DNA of 64,000 bases from JAEZAA01 sp964514485 (GTDB taxonomy: Bacteria > Pseudomonadota > Gammaproteobacteria > Pseudomonadales > Oleiphilaceae), in assembly GCA_964514485.1 (NCBI GenBank), contig CAZEWG010000012.1, positions 12,475 through 76,474 on the forward strand, given 5' to 3'. The notes under the pieces are model-generated. The model had not been told where the DNA came from, searched no databases, and saw nothing but the letters and a program-made list of their open reading frames with translations. Made by a program: the position numbers and the translations under genes. Below, in pieces: positions 43,285 to 52,503 of the stretch (positions are counted from its first letter, which is position 1; every line of letters starts with the position of its first letter).

Positions 43285-43788
43285 ATGACAAAGACTCCCA
43301 GGAAGAACTTCTTTACCTACCTGCAGGCCCTGGCCCTACTACTCGCCACCTCACTACCGAGCCTGCAGCAGGCGGCAGCCGCCGAACCCGCCGAACTCAA
43401 AACTGCCAAACCCTATATCCTGGAAATTCGCTACGGCAGCTTTGACGCAGGTTCCGCGCGAACCTTCACCGCCGTGCCCACCGAATTCCTGGAACAGGCC
43501 GAGTCCCTCCGGATCGGAGTCAACGTACCGGAAAGCGGCTTTGCCGCCGCTGGCCCCCTGAGCTTCGCCTTCAATCTCAGCCCCCATGAGAGCCTCGATG
43601 CCTATCTCCTCGAGTATGCCGGCGAGTTCCTGAAAACCGATGGCGGAATGACCATGCGAAGCACCATACAGATCACCCCCTCGGAGTGGATTTTCCTGGG
43701 CAGTACCATGGATATGACCGTGATAAACGGCCAATCCGTCCACCAAAACCTCATGTTTGCGCTACGCCTGATTCCGAGTGTGCCCTAA
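43285..43788 (+). CDS. Secreted protein of unknown function
   Basis: 167-residue exported protein; not recognised. Signal peptide to about residue 32 (LQALALLLATSLPSLQQAAAA). The mature part has no cysteines and reads as mostly beta (ILEIRYGSFDAGSARTFTAVP, LRIGVNVPESGF, IQITPSEWIFLGSTMDM). The final part (VHQNLMFALRLIPSVP) recalls the C-terminus of secretin-like or pilus-associated beta proteins only weakly. It stands alone behind the ALDH operon. Confidence 0.6.
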   Translation: MTKTPRKNFFTYLQALALLLATSLPSLQQAAAAEPAELKTAKPYILEIRYGSFDAGSARTFTAVPTEFLEQAESLRIGVNVPESGFAAAGPLSFAFNLSPHESLDAYLLEYAGEFLKTDGGMTMRSTIQITPSEWIFLGSTMDMTVINGQSVHQNLMFALRLIPSVP

Positions 43789-43840
43789 GGCACACTCTGC
43801 TCCACGCGGCCTGTATTTATACCTATCCCGCAAAATAACG

Positions 43841-43869
43841 CTGGCATTCCCGCCTCAACCCGGTATAGT
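43841..43869 (+). promoter_or_regulatory. Promoter of the cold-shock gene
   Basis: CTGGCA (-35, 4 of 6), a 17-base spacer and TATAGT (-10, 5 of 6). The start would be near 43876, giving a leader of about 155 bases before the csp ATG, close to the long leader known for E. coli cspA. Confidence 0.45.
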
Positions 43870-44030
43870 GGCTCTGGTTAGATTAATTCAGTGATAGTCA
43901 AGCTAAATCCACAAGACGTTCCTCGATTTGCTGTCCGTAGTGCCTCGTCCTGTTTTTGATTAAGTCCTATCTGTATTTTTCTAGTTGTGCCCTACAGGGC
44001 TTTGTCATTTTTTGCTAAACAGGATTCGAT

Positions 44031-44240
44031 ATGTCTAATTCTTCTACTGGCACCGTTAAGTTCTTCAACGAAACCAAAGGCTTTGGCTTCATCACCCAAG
44101 ACTCTGGTCCCGACGTCTTTGTTCATTACAGCGCTATCTCTGGTGGTGGCTTCAAAACCCTGGTCGAAGGCCAGCGTGTAGAGTTCACCTACTCCCAAGG
44201 TAAAAAAGGCCCGCAAGCCGACAGCGTTTCCCCGCTGTAA
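44031..44240 (+). CDS. CspA-family cold-shock protein
   Basis: 69-residue OB-fold protein that binds single-stranded RNA/DNA as an RNA chaperone. RNP1 KGFGFIT and RNP2 VFVHYSAI are both clear, within SSTGTVKFFNETKGFGFITQDSGPDVFVHYSAIS. RBS AACAGGA lies upstream. Long leader (about 155 bases) and a terminator 160 bases behind the stop suggest a mRNA with extended untranslated ends, as usual for cold-shock genes. Which Csp paralogue it is cannot be told. Confidence 0.95.
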   Translation: MSNSSTGTVKFFNETKGFGFITQDSGPDVFVHYSAISGGGFKTLVEGQRVEFTYSQGKKGPQADSVSPL

Positions 44241-44396
44241 TTAGCCCTTCTGCAACGGTACGAAAAATTTCTGGCTAAAACCCTGCTGCCAACCGACGAT
44301 GTATCACTGATAACATCAACATTGGCCTAAGGTTTAACGCTGAAATCTTTTCTCCGGCAGGATAGCAGGAAGGCTCTCAAAGGCTTTCCAGCTCAT

Positions 44397-44427
44397 AAAA
44401 TAACCGCGACTTGTTCGCGGTTATTTT
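44397..44427 (+). terminator. Terminator after the cold-shock gene
   Basis: 13-bp stem AAAATAACCGCGA (44397-44409) / TCGCGGTTATTTT (44415-44427) with T-run continuing. It is 157 bases past the csp stop, leaving a long 3' untranslated part, and could also serve the convergent DUF2835 gene. Confidence 0.9.
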
Positions 44428-44502
44428 TTCCTCTCAGTTTTTTCCAGACAATACTGGTCTGTCTCCACACCTTCCCGGCATTCTTCACTCGGCAATTTTC
44501 AC

Positions 44503-44724
44503 TTAGCCTAACCGGCGTACACCTGAGAACTTATGGTTGGCGTCGAACTGGATTTCAAAGGTGCCCTGAATCCCCTCGTGGGTCAGAAACTGACGCAGGA
44601 TCATGGCAGGAAACTGAATGGTGCGCCCATCGCGACTGCGGGCATGAACGGTTCGTGCGGATCCTTGATAAAGGCGCACATACTCGTCGGCGGGAATATA
44701 GAGATCCAGGATAATACTCTGCAT
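44503..44724 (-). CDS. DUF2835-family protein
   Basis: 73-residue cytosolic protein of unknown function. The family's start (QSIILDLYIPADEYVRLYQGSARTVHARSRDGRTIQFPAMILRQFLTHEGIQGTFEIQFD) is clear and covers nearly the whole chain. The ATG at 44724 is used; the frame is open to 44787, but the added residues look like non-coding sequence. It follows gdhB on the same strand and lies past that gene's hairpin. Confidence 0.85.
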   Translation of the reverse strand: MQSIILDLYIPADEYVRLYQGSARTVHARSRDGRTIQFPAMILRQFLTHEGIQGTFEIQFDANHKFSGVRRLG

Positions 44725-44771
44725 AGCGACATTATTCCGGCTCTGGGGCAATCTGCCAAGGGCAGTTAGTG

Positions 44772-44799
44772 GGGAGCGGAGCACCAAGGCCCCGCTCCC
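44772..44799 (-). terminator. Hairpin after gdhB
   Basis: 8-bp stem GGGAGCGG / CCGCTCCC with a 12-base loop between the gdhB stop and the DUF2835 start, on the minus strand. No U-run, so partial read-through into DUF2835 is possible. Confidence 0.45.
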
Positions 44800-44812
44800 G
44801 CACTACACCGGG

Positions 44813-47800
44813 TTAGATAGCGTCTTCGGATGTTCCGCTATGCCTGGTGCTCTGGGCAAGGTCCAAGAGCTCGCGCAAGGCGACTGAGAACATGGCGATT
44901 TCGGGCGATTTGGTGGCTTTCAATTCCGCCAGCATGCCATTCCAACGCTGAATCAGCTCCTGCTGGCTTTGCGCCCAGCTCTCAATCCGCTCCGTCACGC
45001 TGGTTTCAGAGTCGGCCTGCTGCAGAATACCCACAGTCAAGGCCCGCTGTTGCCAGTCCAGATCTTCCTTGAAGGTATCCCTGGCCAGGGACTGCCAATG
45101 GGTGGCAGGACGCAGACAGGCGATCTGCTGTGCAAACCACTGCAGTTCCAGGCGCTCGCCCACCGCAAAGAACAGATCCGCCACTTCCTGCAGCGCCACG
45201 CCGGTCTGCTGATGGGCATCCACGATACCCAGCGCGGAATACAGGTAAGGCGCGGAGGCGATCACCTTGGCCAGCTCCTCCGGCACGCCCTGTTCTTCCA
45301 GGTAGTGGTGGTGGCGGGTCCAGTGCTCCAGTTGGCTGCCCCGCAGCAAGGTCTGCCAATGGCCACTGACCTCACGGACACCTTCGGCGAACTTGGCAAT
45401 ATTCTCCGCCAGATCCAGTCGGCTCCGCTGGTTGCGCAGTACCCAACGGCATCCACGCCCGATCACCCGGGTCAGCTCATTCATCATCCGGAGCTGAACC
45501 TCACTCTTCACCTGGGAATCCAGGGCCTCAATGGCCGTCCAGTATTTTTCCAGATCAAAAATGTCGCGCACCACAATATAAGCCCGGGCGATGGCCGCCA
45601 CACTGGCTCCAGTGGATTGAACCAGATTGTGCACAAAGGTGATGCCCATCTGGTTAACCATATTGTTGGCCACCTGCATGGCAACCAGCTCACGACGCAG
45701 ACGGTGGCCCAGCAGCTGAGTCTCATACTGCTCACGTAACCGGGGCGGGAAGGCCGCCAGCAACTCACGGGCAATATAGTCATCATCGCCCAGGCCGCCT
45801 TCGATCAGCGCCTCTTTAACTCCTGCTTTTACGTATGACAGCAGGATTGCCAGTTCAGGCCGGGTCAGTCCCTGGTTGCGGGACTTACGCTCCAGAATGA
45901 CATCGTCATCAGGAATAAACTCCAGGGCCCGGTTGAGCTTGCCGGATGCTTCCAGTTCATTGATCAGACGACGGTATTCCTCAATCCGCAAACCCGCCTG
46001 GGATTCAGCAATACTCAGGGCCTGGGTCTGACGATAGTTGTTCTTCAAGACCAGATCGGCCACTTCATCGGTCATGTCCGCCAGCAACTGGTTGCGTTGC
46101 TTCTCGGTCAGGTCTCCCTGCGCCACGATCTGGGTGAGCATGATCTTGATGTTCACTTCGTGGTCGGAGCAGTCCACCCCACCGGCGTTGTCGATAAAGT
46201 CGGTGTTGAGTCTGCCACCGGTCAGGGCGTACTCGATACGGCCACGTTGGGTCATCCCCAGGTTACCGCCCTCACCGACCACCCGACAGCGCAGGTCCCG
46301 TCCATTCACGCGAACCGCATCATTGGCCTTGTCGCCCACGTCCACGTTGTTCTCTTCGGAGGACTTGACGTAGGTACCGATACCGCCGTTCCAGATCAGG
46401 TCCACTGGCGCTTTCAGCAATGCGGCAATCAGTTCGTTGGGAGACAACTGATCCGCGGTAATCCCCAGCCGCTCCTTCATTTGCGGAGTGATGGCAATGG
46501 ATTTCTGGGAGCGCAGGAAGATGCCACCGCCTTCTGAAATGAGGCTGGCATCATAATCCGTCCAGGACGAGCGGGGTAACTTGAACAGCCGCTCGCGCTC
46601 ACGGAAGCTCAGCTCCGCGTTCGGATTGGGGTCGACAAAGATATGCATGTGGTTAAAGGCGCCCACCAGTTGGATATGGCGGGAACGCAGCATACCGTTA
46701 CCGAAGACGTCACCGGCCATATCACCGATACCGACCACTGTGAAATTCTCGGAGCGGGTGTCAATCCCCATCTCACGGAAATGGCGCTCTACCGAGACCC
46801 AGGCGCCCCGGGCGGTAATGCCCATCTTCTTGTGGTCATAACCGTTACTGCCGCCGGAGGCAAACGCGTCTCCCAGCCAGAAGCCGTACTCGGCGGCCAG
46901 GGCGTTGGCGATATCGGAGAAGGTTGCCGTTCCCTTGTCGGCGGCAACAACCAGATAAGGGTCATCGGAGTCATGACGCACCACTCGAGCCGGCGGTACG
47001 ACAGTCTCGCCGTCCAGGTTGTCGGTCACGTCCAGCAGGCCCCGAATGAACATCTGATAACAGGCCACACCTTCCTTGAGCCAGGCTTCCCGATCACCTT
47101 CAGGTAGAACCTTGGCCACAAAGCCGCCTTTGGCACCAGCGGGCACAATCACCGAGTTCTTCACTTGCTGGGCCTTGACCAGTCCCAGCACCTCGGTGCG
47201 GTAATCTTCCAGACGATCTGACCAGCGCAACCCGCCCCGGGCAACCTTGCCACCCCGCAGGTGGATGCCTTCCACCCGTGGTGAATAAACAAAGATCTCA
47301 TACTCGGGCAACGGCAGCGGCATCTCCGAAATATCCGCCGGACGGAACTTGAAGGAGATATAAGACTTGGGCGTCTCGCCACCTTGATAGAAGTTGGTGC
47401 GCAGCGTGGCGCAGATCAACTCCACATAACGGCGGATGATCCGGTCCTCGCTGATGTTATCGACCTGCTCAAGGCCGGCGGTAATCTGCGCGCGCAGTTG
47501 GTCCTGCTGCTCCAGGCGCTGTTCCAGCGTCAGGGAAAGATCCGGGTCGAAACGGGTTTCGAACAACTGCAGCAGCAAGCGGGCCAAATCTGTTTGCGCC
47601 GCCAGTGTGCCAGCAATAAAGTCCTGGCTATGGCTGATGCGAATCTGGTGCATATAGCGCGCATAAGCCCGCAACAGAACAATCTGACGCCAGTTCAGGC
47701 CAGCCATCAGCACCAGGCGGTTAAAGGCGTCGTTTTCTGTCTCGCCGGACCAGACCCGAACCAGCAAGTCTTCAAAGCGTTGACGAATCGCATCGATTTC

Positions 47801-49657
47801 GATGACCCGGCCATCAAAGCTTTCCAGAGCAAAATCATGAATCCAGATGAGCCGCTCATTCCGGTCGGTGGTTTGATAGGACTGCTCGCCCATCACCCGC
47901 AGGCCCAGGTTTTCAAACATGGGCAGCACATCGGAGAGCAGCAGCCGGCTGTCTGGATTGAACAGTTTTAAATGCAGAACGCTGTCTGCTTCTTCCAGAG
48001 CCCGGTAAAAGCTCATGGCCAGCCGTCGCTCCTCGCTCAGCGAAGCCATGTGACCAATATCCAAGGCTGCCAGGCGGGGCGTCACATTGTCCTGATAGCT
48101 GCGGGGGAACGCATTTTGATAGCAGTGAAAATAGGCGCCGGCCTGCTCTTCCCCAAAGGCTTCAACCAGCGACTCCCGCAACCCATCCTGCCAGGACTGG
48201 GCAAGAGCCCGGATCTGGTCTTCCAGTTCCCGCTCATTCAGCACGCGCTGCTCAACCGGATCCACCCGCAGGGTGAACAGGGTCCGGGCCAGAACAGACT
48301 CGGAGAAATAAGTCACAAACTCCACATCGCTTGCACTCAGCTCCTGGGCCAGCAGATTGGAGATTTTGGCGCGCAGCTCCGCGGTGTATCGATCCCGGGG
48401 GATATAGACCAGCGCGGAGACGAAACGTCCGAAGACATCTTCACGCAGGAACAGGCGAATCTGCTGGCGCTCCTGAATATTCAGAACCGACAGCGCCGTG
48501 TTGTAGAGTTCCTCGGTCTCGATCTGGAGGATCTCGTCACGGGGGTAGGACGCCAGGATCTGCTCCAGTTCCCGCGCACTGTCATCGGCCAGTCCGGAGC
48601 GTTCCAGGACGGCAGCTACCTTATGACGAACGAATGGAATCTGACGGGGGCTCTGCTGGGACGCCGAGGCGTTGTAAAGCCCAAGGAAGCTATGGGCTCC
48701 AATCACTTCGCCGGCCTCGTTGAACCGCTTGACCAGCACCAGGTCGATATGGACCGGACGATGGACCGTGGAACGCTGAAGCGACTTGGCAAAGATCAGC
48801 GTGTCGGTCCGGAGCAGACGCTCACGCACCTTGGATGGTGCTTGGGCAAGATTCAGACGCAATGCGCGAACACTGTCATCTTGACGAAGACCCAGCTGAG
48901 AGCCTTCCACCAGTTGCCAAAGCAGCTGCTCGCCTTCTTTGACCAGCTCAAACTGCTCATAACCCAGGCACTGGAAATGACCCTGTTGCATCCACTGCAG
49001 AAACTCAGCGGCTTCCGCCTGTGCTGCACCGGCAGCGCCCACTTGCTCAGTCACGGTCTGCAGGTGCTGTTGGATCTTGGGGCTATCCTCAGCCACGGCA
49101 CGCACACCCGCCAACACTTGTTCCAGTGCCGTACGCAGTGCCTCAAGCTCCGCGGCATCGGTATGGTGGTCGATTTCGAAATACATCAGGGCTTCCCGCT
49201 GATCTGCCGGGCAGCCGCTGTCCTTGGACAAAATACTTTGGAGTTTGCCATCGGCATCACGGTCGATCCCAATCACACCGTGCAGAATGGTATGGGCCGT
49301 TAACCCCTGGCGCTTGAGCTCCATCCGGATGGAGTCCAGCAAAAACGGAATGTTGCGGTGCAAAATGACCACGACGGTATGGGGAGATTGCCAACCATGG
49401 GTTTCCAGATCCGGATTGAAGACACGGATCTTGGGCTGGTCCGGCTTGTGCTGCTGCAGAAATTGCCAGCTGGCCACCAACGCACCATAGATATCAACCA
49501 ACCGGCGATAACGGATTTCCTCAACTGGTACAGCTTCAAAGTATTCCCGGGAGAACCGGGTCAGCTGTTGAGCCAGATCCGCGGACAACCTGGCAGCGAA
49601 CTCTGATTCAAGCAACTGGAGGAACTGTTCTTTGTTATCGGTGTCAATCACATTCAT
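44813..49657 (-). CDS. gdhB: NAD-specific glutamate dehydrogenase, 180-kDa type
   Basis: Large catabolic enzyme of 1614 residues that deaminates glutamate to 2-oxoglutarate with NAD. N-terminal third holds ACT-like regulatory domains; the catalytic core begins near residue 740 with GGKVARGGLRWSDRLEDYRTEVLGLVKAQQVKNSVIVPAGAKGGF and continues with the Rossmann part TVVGIGDMAGDVFGNGMLRS and ADKGTATFSD. A C-terminal helical domain completes it. Length matches the P. aeruginosa GdhB (about 1620). It is divergent from the moxR/bat operon. Confidence 0.96.
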   Translation of the reverse strand: MNVIDTDNKEQFLQLLESEFAARLSADLAQQLTRFSREYFEAVPVEEIRYRRLVDIYGALVASWQFLQQHKPDQPKIRVFNPDLETHGWQSPHTVVVILHRNIPFLLDSIRMELKRQGLTAHTILHGVIGIDRDADGKLQSILSKDSGCPADQREALMYFEIDHHTDAAELEALRTALEQVLAGVRAVAEDSPKIQQHLQTVTEQVGAAGAAQAEAAEFLQWMQQGHFQCLGYEQFELVKEGEQLLWQLVEGSQLGLRQDDSVRALRLNLAQAPSKVRERLLRTDTLIFAKSLQRSTVHRPVHIDLVLVKRFNEAGEVIGAHSFLGLYNASASQQSPRQIPFVRHKVAAVLERSGLADDSARELEQILASYPRDEILQIETEELYNTALSVLNIQERQQIRLFLREDVFGRFVSALVYIPRDRYTAELRAKISNLLAQELSASDVEFVTYFSESVLARTLFTLRVDPVEQRVLNERELEDQIRALAQSWQDGLRESLVEAFGEEQAGAYFHCYQNAFPRSYQDNVTPRLAALDIGHMASLSEERRLAMSFYRALEEADSVLHLKLFNPDSRLLLSDVLPMFENLGLRVMGEQSYQTTDRNERLIWIHDFALESFDGRVIEIDAIRQRFEDLLVRVWSGETENDAFNRLVLMAGLNWRQIVLLRAYARYMHQIRISHSQDFIAGTLAAQTDLARLLLQLFETRFDPDLSLTLEQRLEQQDQLRAQITAGLEQVDNISEDRIIRRYVELICATLRTNFYQGGETPKSYISFKFRPADISEMPLPLPEYEIFVYSPRVEGIHLRGGKVARGGLRWSDRLEDYRTEVLGLVKAQQVKNSVIVPAGAKGGFVAKVLPEGDREAWLKEGVACYQMFIRGLLDVTDNLDGETVVPPARVVRHDSDDPYLVVAADKGTATFSDIANALAAEYGFWLGDAFASGGSNGYDHKKMGITARGAWVSVERHFREMGIDTRSENFTVVGIGDMAGDVFGNGMLRSRHIQLVGAFNHMHIFVDPNPNAELSFRERERLFKLPRSSWTDYDASLISEGGGIFLRSQKSIAITPQMKERLGITADQLSPNELIAALLKAPVDLIWNGGIGTYVKSSEENNVDVGDKANDAVRVNGRDLRCRVVGEGGNLGMTQRGRIEYALTGGRLNTDFIDNAGGVDCSDHEVNIKIMLTQIVAQGDLTEKQRNQLLADMTDEVADLVLKNNYRQTQALSIAESQAGLRIEEYRRLINELEASGKLNRALEFIPDDDVILERKSRNQGLTRPELAILLSYVKAGVKEALIEGGLGDDDYIARELLAAFPPRLREQYETQLLGHRLRRELVAMQVANNMVNQMGITFVHNLVQSTGASVAAIARAYIVVRDIFDLEKYWTAIEALDSQVKSEVQLRMMNELTRVIGRGCRWVLRNQRSRLDLAENIAKFAEGVREVSGHWQTLLRGSQLEHWTRHHHYLEEQGVPEELAKVIASAPYLYSALGIVDAHQQTGVALQEVADLFFAVGERLELQWFAQQIACLRPATHWQSLARDTFKEDLDWQQRALTVGILQQADSETSVTERIESWAQSQQELIQRWNGMLAELKATKSPEIAMFSVALRELLDLAQSTRHSGTSEDAI

Positions 49658-50086
49658 AACGCTTCCCGTTCAGCCGGTTTAGTAGTGTTGGGGGTCAGTG
49701 GTGTTTATCGAATACCGGCCACTGCTGGTTAACCAATAGTTGCAATTCGATGAGCCGACCACATGTAAAAGACCACTCGGTCACTTCCCAGACCAGTGAG
49801 TCATTTTCCTGGCTCATACCCGTTGGGTGGGGGTCGTGAGCGGAGGCCGATTATTACACGGTCGCCAGTTAAGGCAAGTCATCGGGGGCATTTTCAGGCC
49901 TAAAAACAGCAAATTTTGCCTCTTTTTGGTGCAAAAAACGGTCTGTCAAGCCTGTTTTTACCCTTAAGTCCCGTAGAAACAACAATTGAATTCAGGATCA
50001 ACAGGGTAGCTTTCAACGCACCATGACGACGGTTATCCTCGGGTCCAAATGAGCTGATAATAAAAAAGCACAAGGAAAATAAGCCT
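49658..50086. other. Divergent regulatory region gdhB / moxR
   Basis: 429 bases between gdhB and moxR, A/T-rich in the middle (49890-50000). On the minus strand a TTGACA lies near 49945 without a matching -10. No known operator, ORF or terminator was recognised. The ribosome site of moxR (AAGGAAA) is at about 50072. Confidence 0.4.
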
Positions 50087-51049
50087 ATGCAACACCAGAA
50101 GGCCTTTCAGGAACTCAAGCAGTACCTGTCCGAGCGAATCATTGGTCAGCAGCATCTGGTTGAGCGCCTGCTGGTCGCCCTGCTCGCCGATGGCCATCTA
50201 TTAGTAGAAGGCGCACCAGGTCTGGCCAAAACCAAGGCCATCAAGGAACTCTCCCGCAAAATCGAAGGGGACTTCCAGCGCATCCAGTTCACCCCGGATC
50301 TGTTACCGGCGGATATCACCGGTACCGACATCTATCGTCCGGAAGACGGCAGCTTCCGTTTCCAGAAAGGCCCCATCTTCCATAACCTGATCCTGGCCGA
50401 TGAAATCAACCGGGCGCCAGCCAAGGTTCAATCCGCGCTTTTGGAAGCCATGGCGGAGCGTCAGGTCAGTGTGGGGAGCCGCACCATTGCTCTGGAACCG
50501 CTGTTTTTGGTGATGGCCACCCAAAACCCGATCGAACAGGAAGGGACCTATCCCCTGCCAGAGGCACAACTTGACCGTTTCCTCATGCACGTCAAGATCG
50601 GCTATCCCGATGCAGAGGCCGAGCGTCAGATCCTGCGGCTGAACCGTCAGGAACCCTCCCACGATAGCGCCCCCGAGCCCTTGGACCGGGTCCGGCAAAG
50701 CGATGTGTTCGCGGCTCGCGCCGCGGTCATGGACCTCTATATGGCGGAACCGGTGGAGGAGTATATCGTGCAGCTGATCATGGCGACCCGTGAGCCGGCC
50801 CGTTATGACCAACGCCTGGCAACCTGGATTCAGTACGGCTCCAGCCCCCGCGGCACCATTGCCCTGGACCGTTGCGCCCGTGCCCATGCCTGGCTGCAAG
50901 GTCAGGACTTCGTCAGTCCCGACAACGTACAGGCGGTACTCCATGACGTACTGCGCCACCGCCTGTTACTGAGTTTCGAGGCGGAAGCCGATGGTGTTGC
51001 GCCCGATCAGGTGATCGACGAACTGCTGAAGCTGGTTCCTGTAGCTTAG
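50087..51049 (+). CDS. MoxR-family AAA ATPase
   Basis: Cytosolic AAA+ ATPase of 320 residues, a presumed chaperone that acts with von Willebrand A proteins to insert metal or assemble complexes. Walker A GAPGLAKTK (42-50), Walker B LADEINRAPAKVQSALLEAMAERQV and the sensor MATQNPIEQEGTYPLPEAQLDRF are all typical. It opens a six-gene operon with DUF58, DUF4381, two VWA proteins and BatD; 9 bases separate it from the next gene. Confidence 0.95.
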   Translation: MQHQKAFQELKQYLSERIIGQQHLVERLLVALLADGHLLVEGAPGLAKTKAIKELSRKIEGDFQRIQFTPDLLPADITGTDIYRPEDGSFRFQKGPIFHNLILADEINRAPAKVQSALLEAMAERQVSVGSRTIALEPLFLVMATQNPIEQEGTYPLPEAQLDRFLMHVKIGYPDAEAERQILRLNRQEPSHDSAPEPLDRVRQSDVFAARAAVMDLYMAEPVEEYIVQLIMATREPARYDQRLATWIQYGSSPRGTIALDRCARAHAWLQGQDFVSPDNVQAVLHDVLRHRLLLSFEAEADGVAPDQVIDELLKLVPVA

Positions 51050-51058
51050 GAAAGCCCG

Positions 51059-52033
51059 ATGTCCCTGTTTTTCAGACGCGCCGCCAGTGCGGCGCCCGCT
51101 TCCGTTCAGCCGTTACACCGGGCTTATATCAGCCTGGACGAACTGGCCCGGCTCCGTTTTCAGGCCCGTTCCCTGAAGCTTCGCCCTGACCGGCGCGCCC
51201 TTAAACAAACGGCGGGAATCCATCTGTCCCGGTTTCGTGGGCGGGGAATCGACTTCGCGGAAGTTCGCCAATACCAGCCGGGTGACGATATTCGCACCAT
51301 CGACTGGCGGGTGACGGCCCGCCGGGGCAAGCCTCATACCAAACTGTTCCAGGAAGAACGGGAGCGTCCGGTCCTGCTCCTGGTTGATCAGTCCCTGTCA
51401 CAGTTTTTTGGCAGCCAGCTGGCCTTCAAGTCGGTACGGGCAGCGGAACTGGCCGGGCTGATTGCCTGGACGGCTATTCAACGGGGAGACCGGGTGGGTG
51501 GTTTGGTGTTCTCGGACTTTGGTCGTCAGGAATTGCGGCCAGGTCGCAGCCAAAAGGAGGTGTTGCGCTTTCTGAAGCTGCTGCACGCCTTCAACCGTCA
51601 ACTGAACCTGGACAAGCTCAGCCAACCGGTCAACTTCGACTTGAATCAGGCGCTGGCGGAAATGCGCCGGATCGCCAAGCCCGGCAGCCTGATTTTTGTG
51701 ATCAGCGACTTTCAGGATCAGAACGAAGAGACCCGAAGGCACCTGCATCTCCTCGCCCGTCACAATGACCTGATCGCCCTCTGCACTTACGATCCGCTGG
51801 AGATCAGTCTGCCGTCGTCCGGGGTCTATAGCATCAGCGACGGACAGCAGAGTCTGCGGATTAATGCCAACGACAACCGGCTGCGCAACGCTTATCGCAA
51901 CTCCTATGAAGACAACCTGAAACAACTGACAGAGACCCTGGCCAAAACCTCCATCCCCCTGATCCAGGCCAGCACCCGGGAGTCCGCTCTCGATGTGCTA
52001 CGCCGTACTTTTGCCAACAGACCGACCCCATGA
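51059..52033 (+). CDS. DUF58 domain protein (VWA-like)
   Basis: 324-residue cytosolic protein of the DUF58 family, usual partner of MoxR. The family signature is FRGRGIDFAEVRQYQPGDDIRTIDWRVTARRGKPHTKLFQEER, followed by a VWA-like core with LLLVDQS and LIFVISDF. MIDAS is weak, as in other DUF58 proteins. The stop overlaps the next start by 4 bases. Confidence 0.93.
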   Translation: MSLFFRRAASAAPASVQPLHRAYISLDELARLRFQARSLKLRPDRRALKQTAGIHLSRFRGRGIDFAEVRQYQPGDDIRTIDWRVTARRGKPHTKLFQEERERPVLLLVDQSLSQFFGSQLAFKSVRAAELAGLIAWTAIQRGDRVGGLVFSDFGRQELRPGRSQKEVLRFLKLLHAFNRQLNLDKLSQPVNFDLNQALAEMRRIAKPGSLIFVISDFQDQNEETRRHLHLLARHNDLIALCTYDPLEISLPSSGVYSISDGQQSLRINANDNRLRNAYRNSYEDNLKQLTETLAKTSIPLIQASTRESALDVLRRTFANRPTP

Positions 52034-52503
52034 CCGAGCAAGAACTGTTAAGCCAACTCAAGGATATTGTCGAGCCCATGCCCATTGGCTGGTGGCCCCT
52101 GGCCATCGGCTGGTGGCTGCTGGCCGTGCTGATCCTGGTGCTGCTGATCAGCCTGGGTTATTGGTTGGTGCGTCGCCACCGCCAGAACCGGTTTCGCAAA
52201 CTGGCCCTTCGGGAACTGGCGAAAATCCAGCAACACTATCAGGTACAACCCGCGCCACAGGCCCATGTCGCCGCCCTCAACGGCCTCTTGAAACAGGTAG
52301 CCATCACCCGCTATGGGCGTGCGCAAGTTTCATCATTGCATGGCGAGCACTGGTGTCGCTTTCTCAGCGATCAGGCCCCTGGTGTTGATTTCATGAACGG
52401 CCCCGGGGCTTTACTGGGAAATGCCCACTATCAGCCAAGTCAGGACTTGCCCCTGGAGAACTTAACCCGGCTGGCCCGTGACTGGATTCGGAGGTGCCGA
52501 TGA
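52030..52503 (+). CDS. DUF4381 domain protein
   Basis: 157-residue protein with one N-terminal membrane helix (WWPLAIGWWLLAVLILVLLISLGYWLV) followed by a cytosolic helical part, the layout of DUF4381. The PIGWWPLAIGWW start is characteristic. It always sits between DUF58 and the VWA genes of bat operons. Stop overlaps batA start (ATGA). Function unknown; presumed scaffold. Confidence 0.88.
   Translation: MTEQELLSQLKDIVEPMPIGWWPLAIGWWLLAVLILVLLISLGYWLVRRHRQNRFRKLALRELAKIQQHYQVQPAPQAHVAALNGLLKQVAITRYGRAQVSSLHGEHWCRFLSDQAPGVDFMNGPGALLGNAHYQPSQDLPLENLTRLARDWIRRCR

Noticed and set aside
47972..49303. 443-codon open frame opposite gdhB
   Set aside because: Antisense shadow of gdhB. The reading has no motif, and the gdhB frame is clearly conserved.
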